The notes below the pieces were generated by a model. It was not told the DNA's origin. It did not search any database and saw only the letters and a program-made list of their open reading frames with translations. A DNA stretch of 64,000 nucleotides, taken from GCA-002726655 sp046582185. Its GTDB lineage: Bacteria > Pseudomonadota > Gammaproteobacteria > Pseudomonadales > Azotimanducaceae. The stretch spans positions 1-64,000 of the forward strand of contig JAYGEX010000041.1 of assembly GCA_046582185.1 (NCBI GenBank), read 5' to 3'. This document shows positions 53,350 through 63,900 of this stretch, piece after piece. The position numbers and the translations under genes were made by a program. Within the stretch, counting starts at the first letter, position 1, and every line of letters starts with the position of its first letter.

Positions 53350-54102
53350 TCAGGCCATGTACATTCCGCCGTTAATATGAATCGTCTCACCGGTAATATA
53401 TCCCGCCATATCGCTCGCTAAATATGCCACTAGTGAGGCAATTTCGTCTGCTTGGCCAAGCCTGCCCGCCGGAATTCTCGATAGAAGGGCCTGCTTCTGT
53501 TCCTCTGGCATCTCATCGGTCATATCTGTCGATATAAAGCCGGGGGCAATGCTATTCACTGTAATGCCCCTGGAGCCCAATTCGCTCGCCAGAGAGCGGC
53601 TGTAACCTTCCACGCCGGCTTTGGCTGCCGCATAATTGCTTTGCCCAGGGTTTCCCATGCTGCCAACCACAGAGCTAATGTTGATAATCCGACCCCATCG
53701 CGCCTTTGTCATTCCTCTAAGGCATTTCTTTGTCACTCGATATATTGATCCAAGATTGGTATCAATAACAGAACTCCACTCTTCTTCTTTCATTCTAAGG
53801 GCCAGGTTATCCCGGGTAATACCTGCGTTATTAACGAGCACCTGGGCGGCTTCATGAGTCCCCTTGATTTTATCAAAAAAGGAATCGATAGATTCAATAT
53901 TCGAGACGTCCAGTACAAAGCCGCTGCCGTTTTCACCTAACAAATCAGATATGCCTGCCGCCCCTGCTTCAGTTGTAGCTGTTCCGATCACGTGGAAACC
54001 GCTATCTGAGAGTTTCTGTGCAATACTTTTTCCAATGCCACGACTTGCGCCAGTAACAATAGCTACTTTTTTCTGAGAACTGGAACTTTCATCTTGTGTC
54101 AT
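53350..54102 (-). CDS. fabG: 3-oxoacyl-ACP reductase
   Basis: A 250-residue NADPH-dependent short-chain dehydrogenase for the first reduction in each fatty acid elongation cycle. The cofactor motif is TGASRGIG (17-24), then NNAGITRDNL; the catalytic triad is S144, Y157 and K161, with the spacing of the Escherichia coli enzyme. It ends GGMYM. A seven-residue polar extension (DESSSSQ) precedes the fold. Its ATG overlaps the fabD stop by 4 bp. Confidence 0.95.
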   Translation of the reverse strand: MTQDESSSSQKKVAIVTGASRGIGKSIAQKLSDSGFHVIGTATTEAGAAGISDLLGENGSGFVLDVSNIESIDSFFDKIKGTHEAAQVLVNNAGITRDNLALRMKEEEWSSVIDTNLGSIYRVTKKCLRGMTKARWGRIINISSVVGSMGNPGQSNYAAAKAGVEGYSRSLASELGSRGITVNSIAPGFISTDMTDEMPEEQKQALLSRIPAGRLGQADEIASLVAYLASDMAGYITGETIHINGGMYMA

Positions 54103-55046
54103 TGAAAATCGCCGAAAAAAGAATCAAGTGATTCAAGTGATTCAAGTGAGTTGATAGTGCTGGATGTAATGGAGCGGTCTATTCTTCTATTCAAAGTGGA
54201 CAGTACGCGGCCTGGCCCACACTCCACGATATGGAAGATGTCACTTGCGACAAAATGCTGGACCGTAGCGGTCCAAAGTACTGCGCTGAACATTTGCTTA
54301 ATCAGGTTCTCTTTTATCATCTCTGGATCATCACAATAGGCAGCATCTACATTCTGGATGATTCTGAACTCGGGCGGAGCGAAGGAAACATATGATAGCG
54401 CGTCTTTCATTTGATCAGCTGCTGGCTGCATTAAGGCACTATGGAAAGGTGCGCTTACTGAAAGTGGTATTACACGTTTTGCACCCGCCTCTTTGCACAA
54501 TTCCATAGCTCGTCGAAGAATATCGGATTCACCTGCAATAACAACTTGGCCGGGGGAGTTGAAATTTGCAGCCTGAACTACAGCTTCACCCGGTGCCTGT
54601 TCACATGCCTGCTTGCACAGATCTACTACCTTTTGGTCATCCAGGCCGAGTACCGCTGCCATTCCGCCCATGTCTATGGGTACTGCATTTTGCATATACC
54701 TGCCTCGCTTTTGCACGAGGGAAACAGCATCAGCAAATGCAATAACATTCGCCGCCACAAGCGCCGAATATTCTCCCAGACTATGACCAGCGACAACGCT
54801 TGGCTCAGGCATGCCACGTTCTTTTAACAAACGCCACAATGCAATAGAAGCAGCCAATAATGCTGGCTGGGTAAATTCAGTCTGATTCAGCTTCTCTTCC
54901 GGCCCACTTTGAATGAGTTCCCAGAGATCGTAACCCAACACTGAAGACGCTTCATCAAAGGTCGTTTTCACCTGAGATTGCGCATCAGCCAGCATGCCAA
55001 CTACTTGCGATCCCTGACCCGGGAAAACGACTGCCAGCTTACCCAC
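54099..55046 (-). CDS. fabD: Malonyl-CoA:ACP transacylase
   Basis: A 315-residue transacylase that loads malonate onto ACP. Motifs are FPGQGSQ (8-14), the nucleophile in VAGHSLGEYSAL (S89) and the catalytic histidine in SAPFHSALM. The C-terminus contains a small in-frame repetition (SLESLESLD) encoded by three copies of a 9-bp unit at about 54126-54152. It lies 8 bp after rpmF; plsX and fabH, which usually come between, are absent. Confidence 0.94.
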   Translation of the reverse strand: MGKLAVVFPGQGSQVVGMLADAQSQVKTTFDEASSVLGYDLWELIQSGPEEKLNQTEFTQPALLAASIALWRLLKERGMPEPSVVAGHSLGEYSALVAANVIAFADAVSLVQKRGRYMQNAVPIDMGGMAAVLGLDDQKVVDLCKQACEQAPGEAVVQAANFNSPGQVVIAGESDILRRAMELCKEAGAKRVIPLSVSAPFHSALMQPAADQMKDALSYVSFAPPEFRIIQNVDAAYCDDPEMIKENLIKQMFSAVLWTATVQHFVASDIFHIVECGPGRVLSTLNRRIDRSITSSTINSLESLESLDSFFGDFQ

Positions 55047-55054
55047 GATATTTT

Positions 55055-55237
55055 CTAGTCGTCGGAATTACTGTGAATTACTTTCTTGCCACGATAAAAG
55101 CCATCTGCTGTGACGTGATGTCTGCGGTGGATTTCGCCAGTGGTTGAATCTTCTGCCAGGGTTGATCCTTTTAATGCATCATGAGAACGTCTTTGTCCTC
55201 GTCTGGATCGTGTAACCTTACTTTTTTGAACAGCCAT
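55055..55237 (-). CDS. rpmF: 50S ribosomal protein L32
   Basis: A 60-residue basic ribosomal protein: MAVQKSKVTRSRRGQRRSHD followed by HHVTADGFYRGKKVI. This is the standard gammaproteobacterial form without the zinc-binding cysteines. It sits between yceD and fabD in conserved order. The 143-bp gap upstream contains T-rich sequence but no certain terminator. Confidence 0.95.
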   Translation of the reverse strand: MAVQKSKVTRSRRGQRRSHDALKGSTLAEDSTTGEIHRRHHVTADGFYRGKKVIHSNSDD

Positions 55238-55380
55238 TACCTGCTCCTTTACGTTAGTGTTAGATTTTTAATTGGTTCGTTCTTGTCTTATGACTTCTTC
55301 TTTCTTACCCTTAAAAGTAGCTTCTTACCTAAAAGCCTTTCATTACCCAAAGCCTCTCTTTTACAGCTACCTATATTTAC

Positions 55381-55983
55381 CTACTCTTTATCATTGATAT
55401 CCGCAGCTTTATACTCAACTGTCTCACGCAATCCGGACAAACCGGCAAAGGGTCGATAGGTTTCGCCGCTTATCCGCCCGCTATCGACATCTTCCTCTAT
55501 TGCATTGTCATCCTCTGACTTGGAGCTAATCGCTTCATCAGCAACATTATGTGTACCACCGCAGTTACCATCCTGGTGTCGCGCGATCATTGGAAGATTC
55601 AATATCAGCTCGTCTTCGAACAGATCCACCAGATTTAGCAGTTTTGACGCCACTATCAGACCATCTTCACTTGGCGATAAAGCCAACAAGGCTTCCTCAG
55701 AGTCGGTAATGTTTAAACTTACAGCTACACTTAAGGTCACCACCATAGGTTCCATACATGCCTGGCAAACCAGACTGATATCGACCGTCGCCTTACCGCT
55801 GACGTGAGTACGCTTCTTTTTACCAAAGCGGAATTTAGCCTGTGCCTCTAAATCTCCTTGATCAGATTCAAGTGATTTAATCAGTCGCGTACATCGAGAT
55901 AATGGAATTGTCCCGCTCAGGTCGACCTCAGCACCTGCAAATTTACGATGGTCTATCTTGTCTGGAAGTTGCCCTGTCAACAT
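55381..55983 (-). CDS. yceD: YceD/DUF177 family protein
   Basis: A 200-residue protein of the DUF177 family, linked to 23S rRNA maturation or stability in bacteria and plastids and nearly always next to rpmF. CQACMEPM in the middle and LFEDELILNLPMIARH are the family signatures; the metal-binding-like cysteine pair is present. The C-terminal 60 residues are acidic and end GLSGLRETVEY. It is divergent from maf, with about 115 bp between. Confidence 0.88.
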   Translation of the reverse strand: MLTGQLPDKIDHRKFAGAEVDLSGTIPLSRCTRLIKSLESDQGDLEAQAKFRFGKKKRTHVSGKATVDISLVCQACMEPMVVTLSVAVSLNITDSEEALLALSPSEDGLIVASKLLNLVDLFEDELILNLPMIARHQDGNCGGTHNVADEAISSKSEDDNAIEEDVDSGRISGETYRPFAGLSGLRETVEYKAADINDKE

Positions 55984-56099
55984 AAGGGGCGCATCTTAGG
56001 CATCCGACCCTGCACTGTCAAAAGAAAAATACAGTAATATAGTGTTTCTTTACAACAAGATAGCCCAAATTTCCCATCGCAACAGACGCAGGAAGGTAA

Positions 56100-56726
56100 A
56101 TGTCAGATGCCCCGCTCACAAAGCTCGTCCTTGCCTCGACCTCTCCATATCGGAAATCAATCCTGAAGCAGCTCCAAGTCCCATTTGAATGCATCAATCC
56201 AAATTATGAAGAATCTTCGATTTCAGGGGAAGATCCGCGAAATAAGGCACTTCGGCTCGCTGAGGGTAAAGCGATGGCAGCCTTGCCTGAGTTGGCAAAG
56301 AAACTGGCCGGCCCGTTCATTATCATTGGTTCGGATCAGGTCGCACATAAGGGGGATAAGATTTTCAGTAAACCCGGGACCAAAGAGCGGGCCACGGACC
56401 AGCTAAGACACAGCAGCGGCCACTGGCTCAGCTTCACCACAGCTATTAGTCTGGTCAATCATCATGGCGAGATGATCCGCGACGCGGAATGCTTCCAGAT
56501 AAAATTTAGAGACCTTGGCGACCAGGAAATTGATGAATACCTCAGCATCGACCAACCCTATGACTGTGCTGGCAGCATCAAGGCTGAGTCACTTGGAATC
56601 TCCCTGATTGAAGATACAAGAGGCAGGGATCTCAATACGCTGTTGGGTTTGCCGTTAATGCTGCTTCAAGAGATGCTTGCCATTCACAATATCTTACTTT
56701 CCACATTAAGAAAAACATCTATCTAG
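56100..56726 (+). CDS. maf: Maf/YceF-like nucleoside triphosphate pyrophosphatase
   Basis: A 208-residue house-cleaning pyrophosphatase of the YceF branch, which hydrolyses modified nucleotides such as 7-methyl-GTP. The N-terminal motif is LASTSPYRKSIL, the catalytic region IIGSDQVA, and the substrate-specificity end DLNTLLGLPLMLL. The start follows GGAAGGTAA. Its last four bases overlap the convergent rluC. Confidence 0.9.
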   Translation: MSDAPLTKLVLASTSPYRKSILKQLQVPFECINPNYEESSISGEDPRNKALRLAEGKAMAALPELAKKLAGPFIIIGSDQVAHKGDKIFSKPGTKERATDQLRHSSGHWLSFTTAISLVNHHGEMIRDAECFQIKFRDLGDQEIDEYLSIDQPYDCAGSIKAESLGISLIEDTRGRDLNTLLGLPLMLLQEMLAIHNILLSTLRKTSI

Positions 56727-57709
56727 CTGTTATTACTCATTATTTCATCTGATAATTTTCGAAACAGTTCATCAGCTGGCGCTTCAATCTGGATCGCCGG
56801 GTTACCATCGAGAACCGGTATCTGCAGACGTTGCGCGTGTAACATCAGGCGCCGATTTCCTCGACTCATCAAGACTTTATCTGCATCATCGAAACCATAC
56901 TTGTCATCCCCCACTATCGGAAAACCAACATGACGGCAGTGAACCCTGATCTGGTGAGTTCGCCCGGTCACAGGAATTGCCTCTAACAGGCTGAGTTTCC
57001 CATCGTATGCCAGTACCCTAAATTGCGTTAAAGACTCCTTCCCTCCTTGCTCTACCTTGCTTATACGTTCGCCACTGGCCAGCAAATTCTTGGAGATGGG
57101 CGCATTGACATGTTGCTTGCGCGCCGGCCATCTGCCATGAGTAATAACGTGATATACCTTTTTGAGGTGATTCTTCCGATGTAGTTCCGCCTGTAGAAGC
57201 TTCAGGTAAGCCCTCTTCTTTGACACCATCAGACAACCTGAGGTGCCGCGGTCCAGACGATGTACAAGTTCCAGAGTCTTCTCTTCAGGTCGGGTCTGGC
57301 GAAGGGATTCGATAACGCCAGCAGATATTCCGCTACCTCCATGAACCGCAATTCCCGCAGGCTTGTTGATAATCAATAACAGATTACTTTCATAAATTAT
57401 TGTATTTTCAATGTTTTGCTCTAAGGAGTAGTTCCTTGATTCTGTGTTTTGGCTGGTTCGAACGGGCGGTATTCTTAAAGTATCTCCGGCACTCAGCCGT
57501 GAGTTTGGCTTAACTCTTTTGCTATTCAGGCGGACTTCACCCTTGCGGATAATCCGATAGATTCGTGACTTTGGTACTCCCTTCAAGGTTCGAAGCAGGA
57601 AATTATCTACGCGCTGGCCGGCGAATTCTTCGTCAATTTGCAGATGCTGGACACCTTGTGTGGCTTTTGCTTTAGGAGAGAGAGTTGGCATCGTGCTTTG
57701 ATCAGACAT
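56723..57709 (-). CDS. rluC: 23S rRNA pseudouridine synthase (955/2504/2580)
   Basis: A 328-residue pseudouridine synthase of the RluA family. An N-terminal S4 RNA-binding domain (about 30-95: RVDNFLLRTLKGVPKSRIYRI block) precedes the catalytic domain with D153 in HRLDRGTSG. Position next to rne and maf, and the S4 domain, identify it as RluC. It is divergent from rne across a 560-bp gap. Confidence 0.92.
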   Translation of the reverse strand: MSDQSTMPTLSPKAKATQGVQHLQIDEEFAGQRVDNFLLRTLKGVPKSRIYRIIRKGEVRLNSKRVKPNSRLSAGDTLRIPPVRTSQNTESRNYSLEQNIENTIIYESNLLLIINKPAGIAVHGGSGISAGVIESLRQTRPEEKTLELVHRLDRGTSGCLMVSKKRAYLKLLQAELHRKNHLKKVYHVITHGRWPARKQHVNAPISKNLLASGERISKVEQGGKESLTQFRVLAYDGKLSLLEAIPVTGRTHQIRVHCRHVGFPIVGDDKYGFDDADKVLMSRGNRRLMLHAQRLQIPVLDGNPAIQIEAPADELFRKLSDEIMSNNS

Positions 57710-58270
57710 TATTTACTGCTATTATGCCGTTCAGACGGGTAAATACACCAACTGAATAATTCAGCCGTCGGAGAAAGGAAGTTTCCGTTCTCAAATAAAA
57801 CTTATCGAATAGATGAATTTTAAGGATTCCAGCACTCAATTTGAACGAGTCCAGGAGGCAAAGACTTTTAGTAGATGTCATTTTTAATGTCTATTAGCAG
57901 TTTAGCCACAATGGCAATCAGAGGAAGTTGCTGGATAAGCTTAACCGCGTTCAACTGGCCGCGACAGTAAGCGTCAAATCAGTTTATTGATACAACAGAA
58001 GAATTATAAGTTAGCACCGATTTTATTGGCAGAATATTTAAAACAATCCCTAAAACATCCGGGAATATTTTCGAACGTAAAGATTCTAGTGCTGTTGCAT
58101 GAAGAAACAATAAACAAATACAGGAGATACATCGAGCCTACTACCTTCAGCATAAATTAGACTGACAAAACTGATGTCATTTTATCTGATGGTAGTTGTA
58201 CCGTAAGCAACCATAGATTTGACGACCTAACTGTCAACGGCGCAGCAAGCGCACACACAGTGAAATCGTT
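57710..58270. other. rluC-rne intergenic region, likely long rne leader
   Basis: A 561-bp gene-free stretch between divergent rluC and rne. In related bacteria rne has a long 5' leader that RNase E itself uses for autoregulation. Here an imperfect hairpin (ATGG...TTG / CAA...CCAT, 58189-58214) lies 57 bp before the rne start and could be part of such a leader, but I cannot show homology. No reading frame is supported, and no promoter could be assigned with confidence. Confidence 0.45.
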
Positions 58271-60892
58271 ATGAAAAGAATGTTAATAAATGCAACTCAT
58301 CCCGAAGAGTTGCGAGTCGCCCTAGTAGATGGGCAAAAACTGTACGACCTGGATATCGAAAGCCGAACCAGGGAACAAAAGAAAGCCAACATATATAAGG
58401 CCCGCATTACACGAGTCGAACCTAGCCTTGAGGCAGCGTTCGTTGATTTCGGCGGCAACCGCCATGGATTCCTTCCCCTAAAAGAAATAGCCCGCGAATA
58501 TTTTTCAATCCCGCCATCAAAGATAAAGGGTCGGATTAATATTGCCGAGGTCGTGAAAGAAGGCCTCGAGATCGTTGTCCAGGTGGACAAGGAAGAACGT
58601 GGTAACAAGGGTGCTGCTTTAACAACCTTCTGTAGCCTGGCAGGTCGCTATCTCGTGCTGATGCCAAATAACCCACGGGCAGGTGGTATTTCCCGTCGCA
58701 TAGACGGCGAGGAGCGCGATCAGCTTCGTGATGCAATGGCGCAACTTGATATACCCAAAAATATGGGTGTCATCGTTCGTACCGCAGGCCTCGGGCGAAG
58801 CGCCGAGGAATTACAGTGGGACTTGAACTATTTACTGCAGCTCGCGGAAGCTATCGAAACTGAAGCTGCAAAGAAATCCGCACCATTCCTGATTTACCAG
58901 GAAAGTGACGTAATCATTCGCGCTATCAGGGACTACCTGCGCGATGATATTGGCGAAATACTGATTGATACAGATGAGGCATTTGAACAAGCCACGCAGT
59001 TTGTCGAGCAGGTTATGCCTCAATACAAGTCCAGAATCAAACGTTACGAAGATGATGTTCCTCTGTTTAATCGATATCAGATTGAAGGACAAATTGAGTC
59101 AGCGTTCCAACGCGAAGTCCGCCTACCCTCAGGCGGCGCACTTGTTATAGACCCTACCGAGGCATTGGTATCGGTTGATGTTAACTCTGCAAGAGCCACT
59201 CGCGGCGCAGATATCGAAGAGACTGCACTTAATACCAATCTTGAGGCAGCAGAAGAAGTCTGCAGGCAGTTACGATTAAGAGATATTGGCGGGCTTGTGG
59301 TGATTGATTTCATCGATATGAACAGCCCTAAAAACCAGCGCGCCGTAGAAAACAGGATGCGTGACTCCCTACACGTAGACAGGGCCAGAGTTCAGGTTGG
59401 ACGTATATCTCGCTTTGGGCTTCTGGAAATGTCCAGACAACGACTACGACCATCACTGGGCGAGACCAGCGGCATCGTGTGCCCACGCTGTAGCGGACTG
59501 GGCACGATCAGGGACATCGAGTCTTCTGCATTGGCAGTGATGCGCATGGTTGAAGAGGAATCACTGAAAGATTCAAGCTCCGAAATCAGGGCCTTCTTAC
59601 CTATTTCCGTTGCCTCGTTCCTGCTAAATGAAAAGCGAAACGACCTTAGCGAAATCGAGAAACGCAATAATGTTCGCGTCATCGTCATACCAGATGCTGC
59701 AATGGATACACCTCATTATCGCGTTGAGAGGATTCGCGCCGCAGACAATGAAGAACAAACATCCAGCTATGATCTGGAAAGTTCTGAAGCTGCTGAAGAA
59801 ATCACACCAGCGACTGTCGCCAAGGCACCCCCTGTTGAGAAACCCGCAGTGAAAGCCATAACTCAAACTGTACTGCCTCCCGCTAAGCAAGAAGAGGTAC
59901 CCGTTCAGGAAGTGGAAGCCCCAGGCTTGTTTTCGAAGATCCTCTCATTCTTTGCGCCAGAGAAAGAGAAAGAAAAAGAAGAAGAGAAAAAGCCCCAGAA
60001 TCGTACTTCGGATGGCAACAACAGACGCAGCCGTAATTCCAGGAACCGTCAAGGGGAAAACCGCAACAGACAACGATCAGGTAATAGAAACAACAACCGA
60101 AATCGTAACGAAAAGAATACTGATGATAGAAAAAGTCAGCCGGAAAGGAATTCCGACGATAATCGAAAGCCCAGTAATCGTCGAGAAGGCGGAGAGAAGG
60201 CAAGAAACGAACGTACTGAAAAAACTGGAAACCAGCCCGAACGGGGCAGACGACAAAGGCAAGACCAGGACGGCCAGCAAAACGGAGACAAGCGAAACCA
60301 GGGTAACCGTGAGCGAAGCCAGCAAAATCGGCGCAGCAAATTGGTAGACAATACCAGTAAGCCTGAAGCTGAAGTCGATGAAGAAAAAAATGTAATAGCG
60401 GCGCAAGCTAGCAGTCATTCTGATCCGGCAGAAACAAGCATAGAAACTTCTCCTTCGGAGCAGGTTCAGAGCATACCAGTGCAGAACAAGCCATCCACGG
60501 TTGAAACATCACAAGGTGAATCAATGTCGAGTACAGATGCCATTCCTGAACCCAAGGCGGCTGAAGTTGTTGCACAAGCCAAGACAGAGGCGCCGATTGA
60601 GAAAGTTCTTGAGGCAGCGCCCGTCGCTGTCGCGCACCCTTCTGAATGGGGCCGCGCCAGCAATGACCCGAGAATTAACCCGGCTGCAGTTATTGCAGGA
60701 CCAGTATTATCTTCGGTCCCGGTAGCCACCCAAGGTGAAGTATTGGAATATCTTGTTCGTGAAATGGACGCAAACCATCCAAGTAGGTGGGGACGTGCAG
60801 CAAATGACCCAAGGGGTGGATTCGAGAATGAGGGAAATTCAGATACGGCATCCGAAGAACTCCAGAGTGTCGGGACCAGCCAGGAACAGTAA
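58271..60892 (+). CDS. rne: Ribonuclease E
   Basis: An 873-residue endoribonuclease, scaffold of the RNA degradosome. The catalytic half (1 to about 510) has the S1 domain, the 5' sensor and the DNase I-like site with D303 and D346; the Zn-link is C404-PR-C407, all at the same positions as in Escherichia coli. The C-terminal half is shorter than usual and unstructured: an Arg/Asn-rich RNA-binding stretch (about 590-690), then an acidic linker. Two copies of a short motif, HPSEWGRASNDPR (789-801) and HPSRWGRAANDPR (836-848), lie near the end and look like partner-binding microdomains. Confidence 0.95.
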   Translation: MKRMLINATHPEELRVALVDGQKLYDLDIESRTREQKKANIYKARITRVEPSLEAAFVDFGGNRHGFLPLKEIAREYFSIPPSKIKGRINIAEVVKEGLEIVVQVDKEERGNKGAALTTFCSLAGRYLVLMPNNPRAGGISRRIDGEERDQLRDAMAQLDIPKNMGVIVRTAGLGRSAEELQWDLNYLLQLAEAIETEAAKKSAPFLIYQESDVIIRAIRDYLRDDIGEILIDTDEAFEQATQFVEQVMPQYKSRIKRYEDDVPLFNRYQIEGQIESAFQREVRLPSGGALVIDPTEALVSVDVNSARATRGADIEETALNTNLEAAEEVCRQLRLRDIGGLVVIDFIDMNSPKNQRAVENRMRDSLHVDRARVQVGRISRFGLLEMSRQRLRPSLGETSGIVCPRCSGLGTIRDIESSALAVMRMVEEESLKDSSSEIRAFLPISVASFLLNEKRNDLSEIEKRNNVRVIVIPDAAMDTPHYRVERIRAADNEEQTSSYDLESSEAAEEITPATVAKAPPVEKPAVKAITQTVLPPAKQEEVPVQEVEAPGLFSKILSFFAPEKEKEKEEEKKPQNRTSDGNNRRSRNSRNRQGENRNRQRSGNRNNNRNRNEKNTDDRKSQPERNSDDNRKPSNRREGGEKARNERTEKTGNQPERGRRQRQDQDGQQNGDKRNQGNRERSQQNRRSKLVDNTSKPEAEVDEEKNVIAAQASSHSDPAETSIETSPSEQVQSIPVQNKPSTVETSQGESMSSTDAIPEPKAAEVVAQAKTEAPIEKVLEAAPVAVAHPSEWGRASNDPRINPAAVIAGPVLSSVPVATQGEVLEYLVREMDANHPSRWGRAANDPRGGFENEGNSDTASEELQSVGTSQEQ

Positions 60893-60910
60893 TCAAACCA
60901 TAGCTAATGT

Positions 60911-60948
60911 AACATCGAGTTGATATCTCTTGATATCAGCTCAATGTT
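60911..60948. terminator. Hairpin between convergent rne and AsmA-family gene
   Basis: AACATCGAGTTGATATC - TCTT - GATATCAGCTCAATGTT is a 17-bp stem with two or three mismatches, centred between the rne stop (60892) and the stop of the convergent AsmA-type gene (60947). The geometry suits a bidirectional transcript end. It lacks a long T-run on either side, so it may act mainly as a stabilising 3' structure. Confidence 0.55.
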
Positions 60949-63900
60949 ATCTGCTCTTATTGTCGCCAGTCTTAAGGAATCGTTCGCAAGGTTTTTTGTC
61001 AGCGAAGGTTCGCTGCCAGATCCCGGTTGCAATAATTGACAAACCACCGGTGGCCATTGCAGTTCCTCCCTGCACCAGGGCCGAGACAGGTGCTACCACT
61101 AATCGCGGATTCATCAGAGTGCCTCCGAACTTAAAGTAATCGTTCGCAAGACTTGCGGTGCTAACACCGATGCCTGTTGTCGGCCGCACTCCAAAATCAA
61201 GATCGATCTCCTCTGAATTTAGATCAACAACACCATGGGTAAATACCGTTAACTTGTCGGTTTGTATGACGAAACCAGGCTCAGCATTCACAACCCCATC
61301 GTCGATTGTGCCTACAAGGGCAACGCATGATATTTCAGTTTCATCCGTCTCGATATAGAGCGGGTTTATCTTCGCGAACACCTGCGCCAGGATGTCACCA
61401 CCCACACGATCAAAGGTTTTATTTTCAATTTTTCCTTTAGAGCCTCTAATTCGAAAGGCCCCATTAAGGTCAGAAATCAACGCTAAAGTACTATCGCCCT
61501 CGGAAGAGAAGTCGAGGTAGCCGGAAAACCTTGGGGCGCTCTCCAGGTTTACGTCCTGACCATAGATAATACTGGCGATCAGCTCATCAAGCTCAATTCG
61601 ACCAGACATCGAAACGCCGCCTCCTGCAATTAATATGAGTTCGCCATCTGCGCGTAAGGAACCTCTGCCAGACTCAGCTTTAAACGCCTTAATATCCAAA
61701 CGGCCGTCGCGGAGAACCATATCTGCATAAAAGTTCTTTAACAGCGCATTTCGAAACGATAGCGTTGCAATATCAATCAGCACCTGTACATCCAGCGCGT
61801 GCAAGAGATCGCCAGTCACAGGCATATCCGGGATAAATCGTTTCTGGTCTATCTGGGAATTGCCATCACCGTCGACATCGATGCTGGATAGATCCAATTT
61901 CTCGCCCTCAATCATTATATTGAGCTTATGAGGCGCTCCTCTGATGAACGAGAACATTCCCCGAATCTCATTTCCGGCTAAATTGAAGCTTAGCGGTGCT
62001 AGTTTAATATGATGATTACCAACATCCAGTTCAGCCATCAGTTCGAATGGTTGATCAGAGATTTCAAAATAGACAGCTGTTCCCATGGCTGACAGTTTAT
62101 TTCCTGAACCTTCAATTTTTAGCTTGCCTATCAATTCAGACAGCGAAAATTCCCCCTCGGCGCTCACTCGGAAATCATCATTGTCCGCCGAGTAAACAAC
62201 CAACTTTTCAATATTGATATCGTCACCATGGAACAACCCGGCAAGCTCAATGCCAACAGCCTCGTCGGGAAAGGTATATCCCGGTATATAGCTTGACCAA
62301 TCATTCAGATCTTTAGAACTCAATATCGCGGTATAGGAACCAACAGGATCATTGAGCTGTAGATCTGACAGGGAGAGACTTAGCTTCGTTTTCCCAAGAG
62401 CAAAGTCCAGCCTGTTGAAAGTGATCGTTGACTTACCATTATCAATACGCTCCTCAAATTCAAATTGAAAATCAAAGTCTTTTCCTGATAATGCATCAGG
62501 AAGATCCGCCTCCGTGATATCCAGGATATTAGTGCTTTTCAGGCTACCTGCCAGCTTAAGCGAACGATTGGACAAAGGGTTTTCAATATCAGCATTCGCC
62601 TGGAGTCTTACATTTCCAAACAACAGGTTCAAATCCTTAAGCTGCACCCGAGGCTCAGCGGCATGAACATTTGTCGTCAGCGACCATGAATGATTTTGCA
62701 GCGCCGATATGTCGGCAAATTTGGCTAACGTTCTCATTGTATTGCTGGATAATTTCAGTTGAATATTGGCACTTAAAGGGGTGGATGAAAGAAGACCCTT
62801 CGCTGCGAAATCAATATGTTCAACCCTTCCATTTACCGCCAGAATTTCAATATTGCCAGGCCGGACGACAGCCTTAGCCTGCATTGAAACCGGCAAGTTT
62901 CCAATGGTGCCGATATTCAAGTTCTTCAATACAGCCGAGACGTCATCACTCTCCAGTGAGATCTCAATCTGCATTCCATTTGAACCCGTAAAATCAATTG
63001 ACTCCCCCTTAAATTCAATCGTCGTATTCAATAGCGATAATTGCCCCTTCAATCGTTCCTTCACAGATCGATCCAGAAGGAATTCGAGAGAGAATTGCGC
63101 AGGTTCAGGCACCAGAACAGGTGAATCACTGAAGCAACGAAGAACGGACAAATCCGGCAGCATCGTTTCCAGCCGAAAACCCGCACTATCAAGGTCATTC
63201 ATGTCCTCGACGGTACCCCGGAGCAAGATGTCTATAGAATCAGAATCGAACTTCAGTCGCTGCAATTCTATCCTGTTAGCGATTTTTCTGATGCTCAAGT
63301 CCAGGCTAAACTCATCAATCGGCAAACACTGTAAGTCCACTAAATCGTGAAGAAAATCTAAGGACCCACCAGATATTCCAAGTTGCAGATCAACTTTATC
63401 CCAGTCCCTGTAACTGGAAATGAGAGCATCGGTATCAACAATAAACTCACCCACATTTCCGTTTGCTTTGAATCGGTTGACCCCATCTTCCTGAGTTGAC
63501 TGCAGCACCAGATCGACATTTCCAACCGTAAATGGCTTGTAACCCAGCGAGGTGATTAATTCTGCTATATCTGGCACCTGCAACTTCCATTCAGCATCAA
63601 CCCCCGCTGCATTTGTAAGGTCAGGTATGTGGCCCTTGCCGCTTAACTTCAGCCTGCGAAGAACAAGCTGAAAATCGAATTTAATGTCCTTGCCCGTGAA
63701 CAGATTTGCGTAGGGTCCAATGACACCACTTGAATGAAGGGGTATATCATTAACCAGGGCGTCTAAATCATAATCAAGATTGTCATCCTGCAGATTCACC
63801 TCAACCAACGAGATAATGTTGATATCAAGGGGTTTCGATAGTTCAAAATCCGCATAGCGAAGCCTAATGTCAAAGAACGATGCGCTGCCAATGCTGACGA

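Noticed and set aside
57980..58012. rne promoter from TTGATA and TATAAG
   Set aside because: Spacing of about 12 bases is too short for a sigma-70 promoter.
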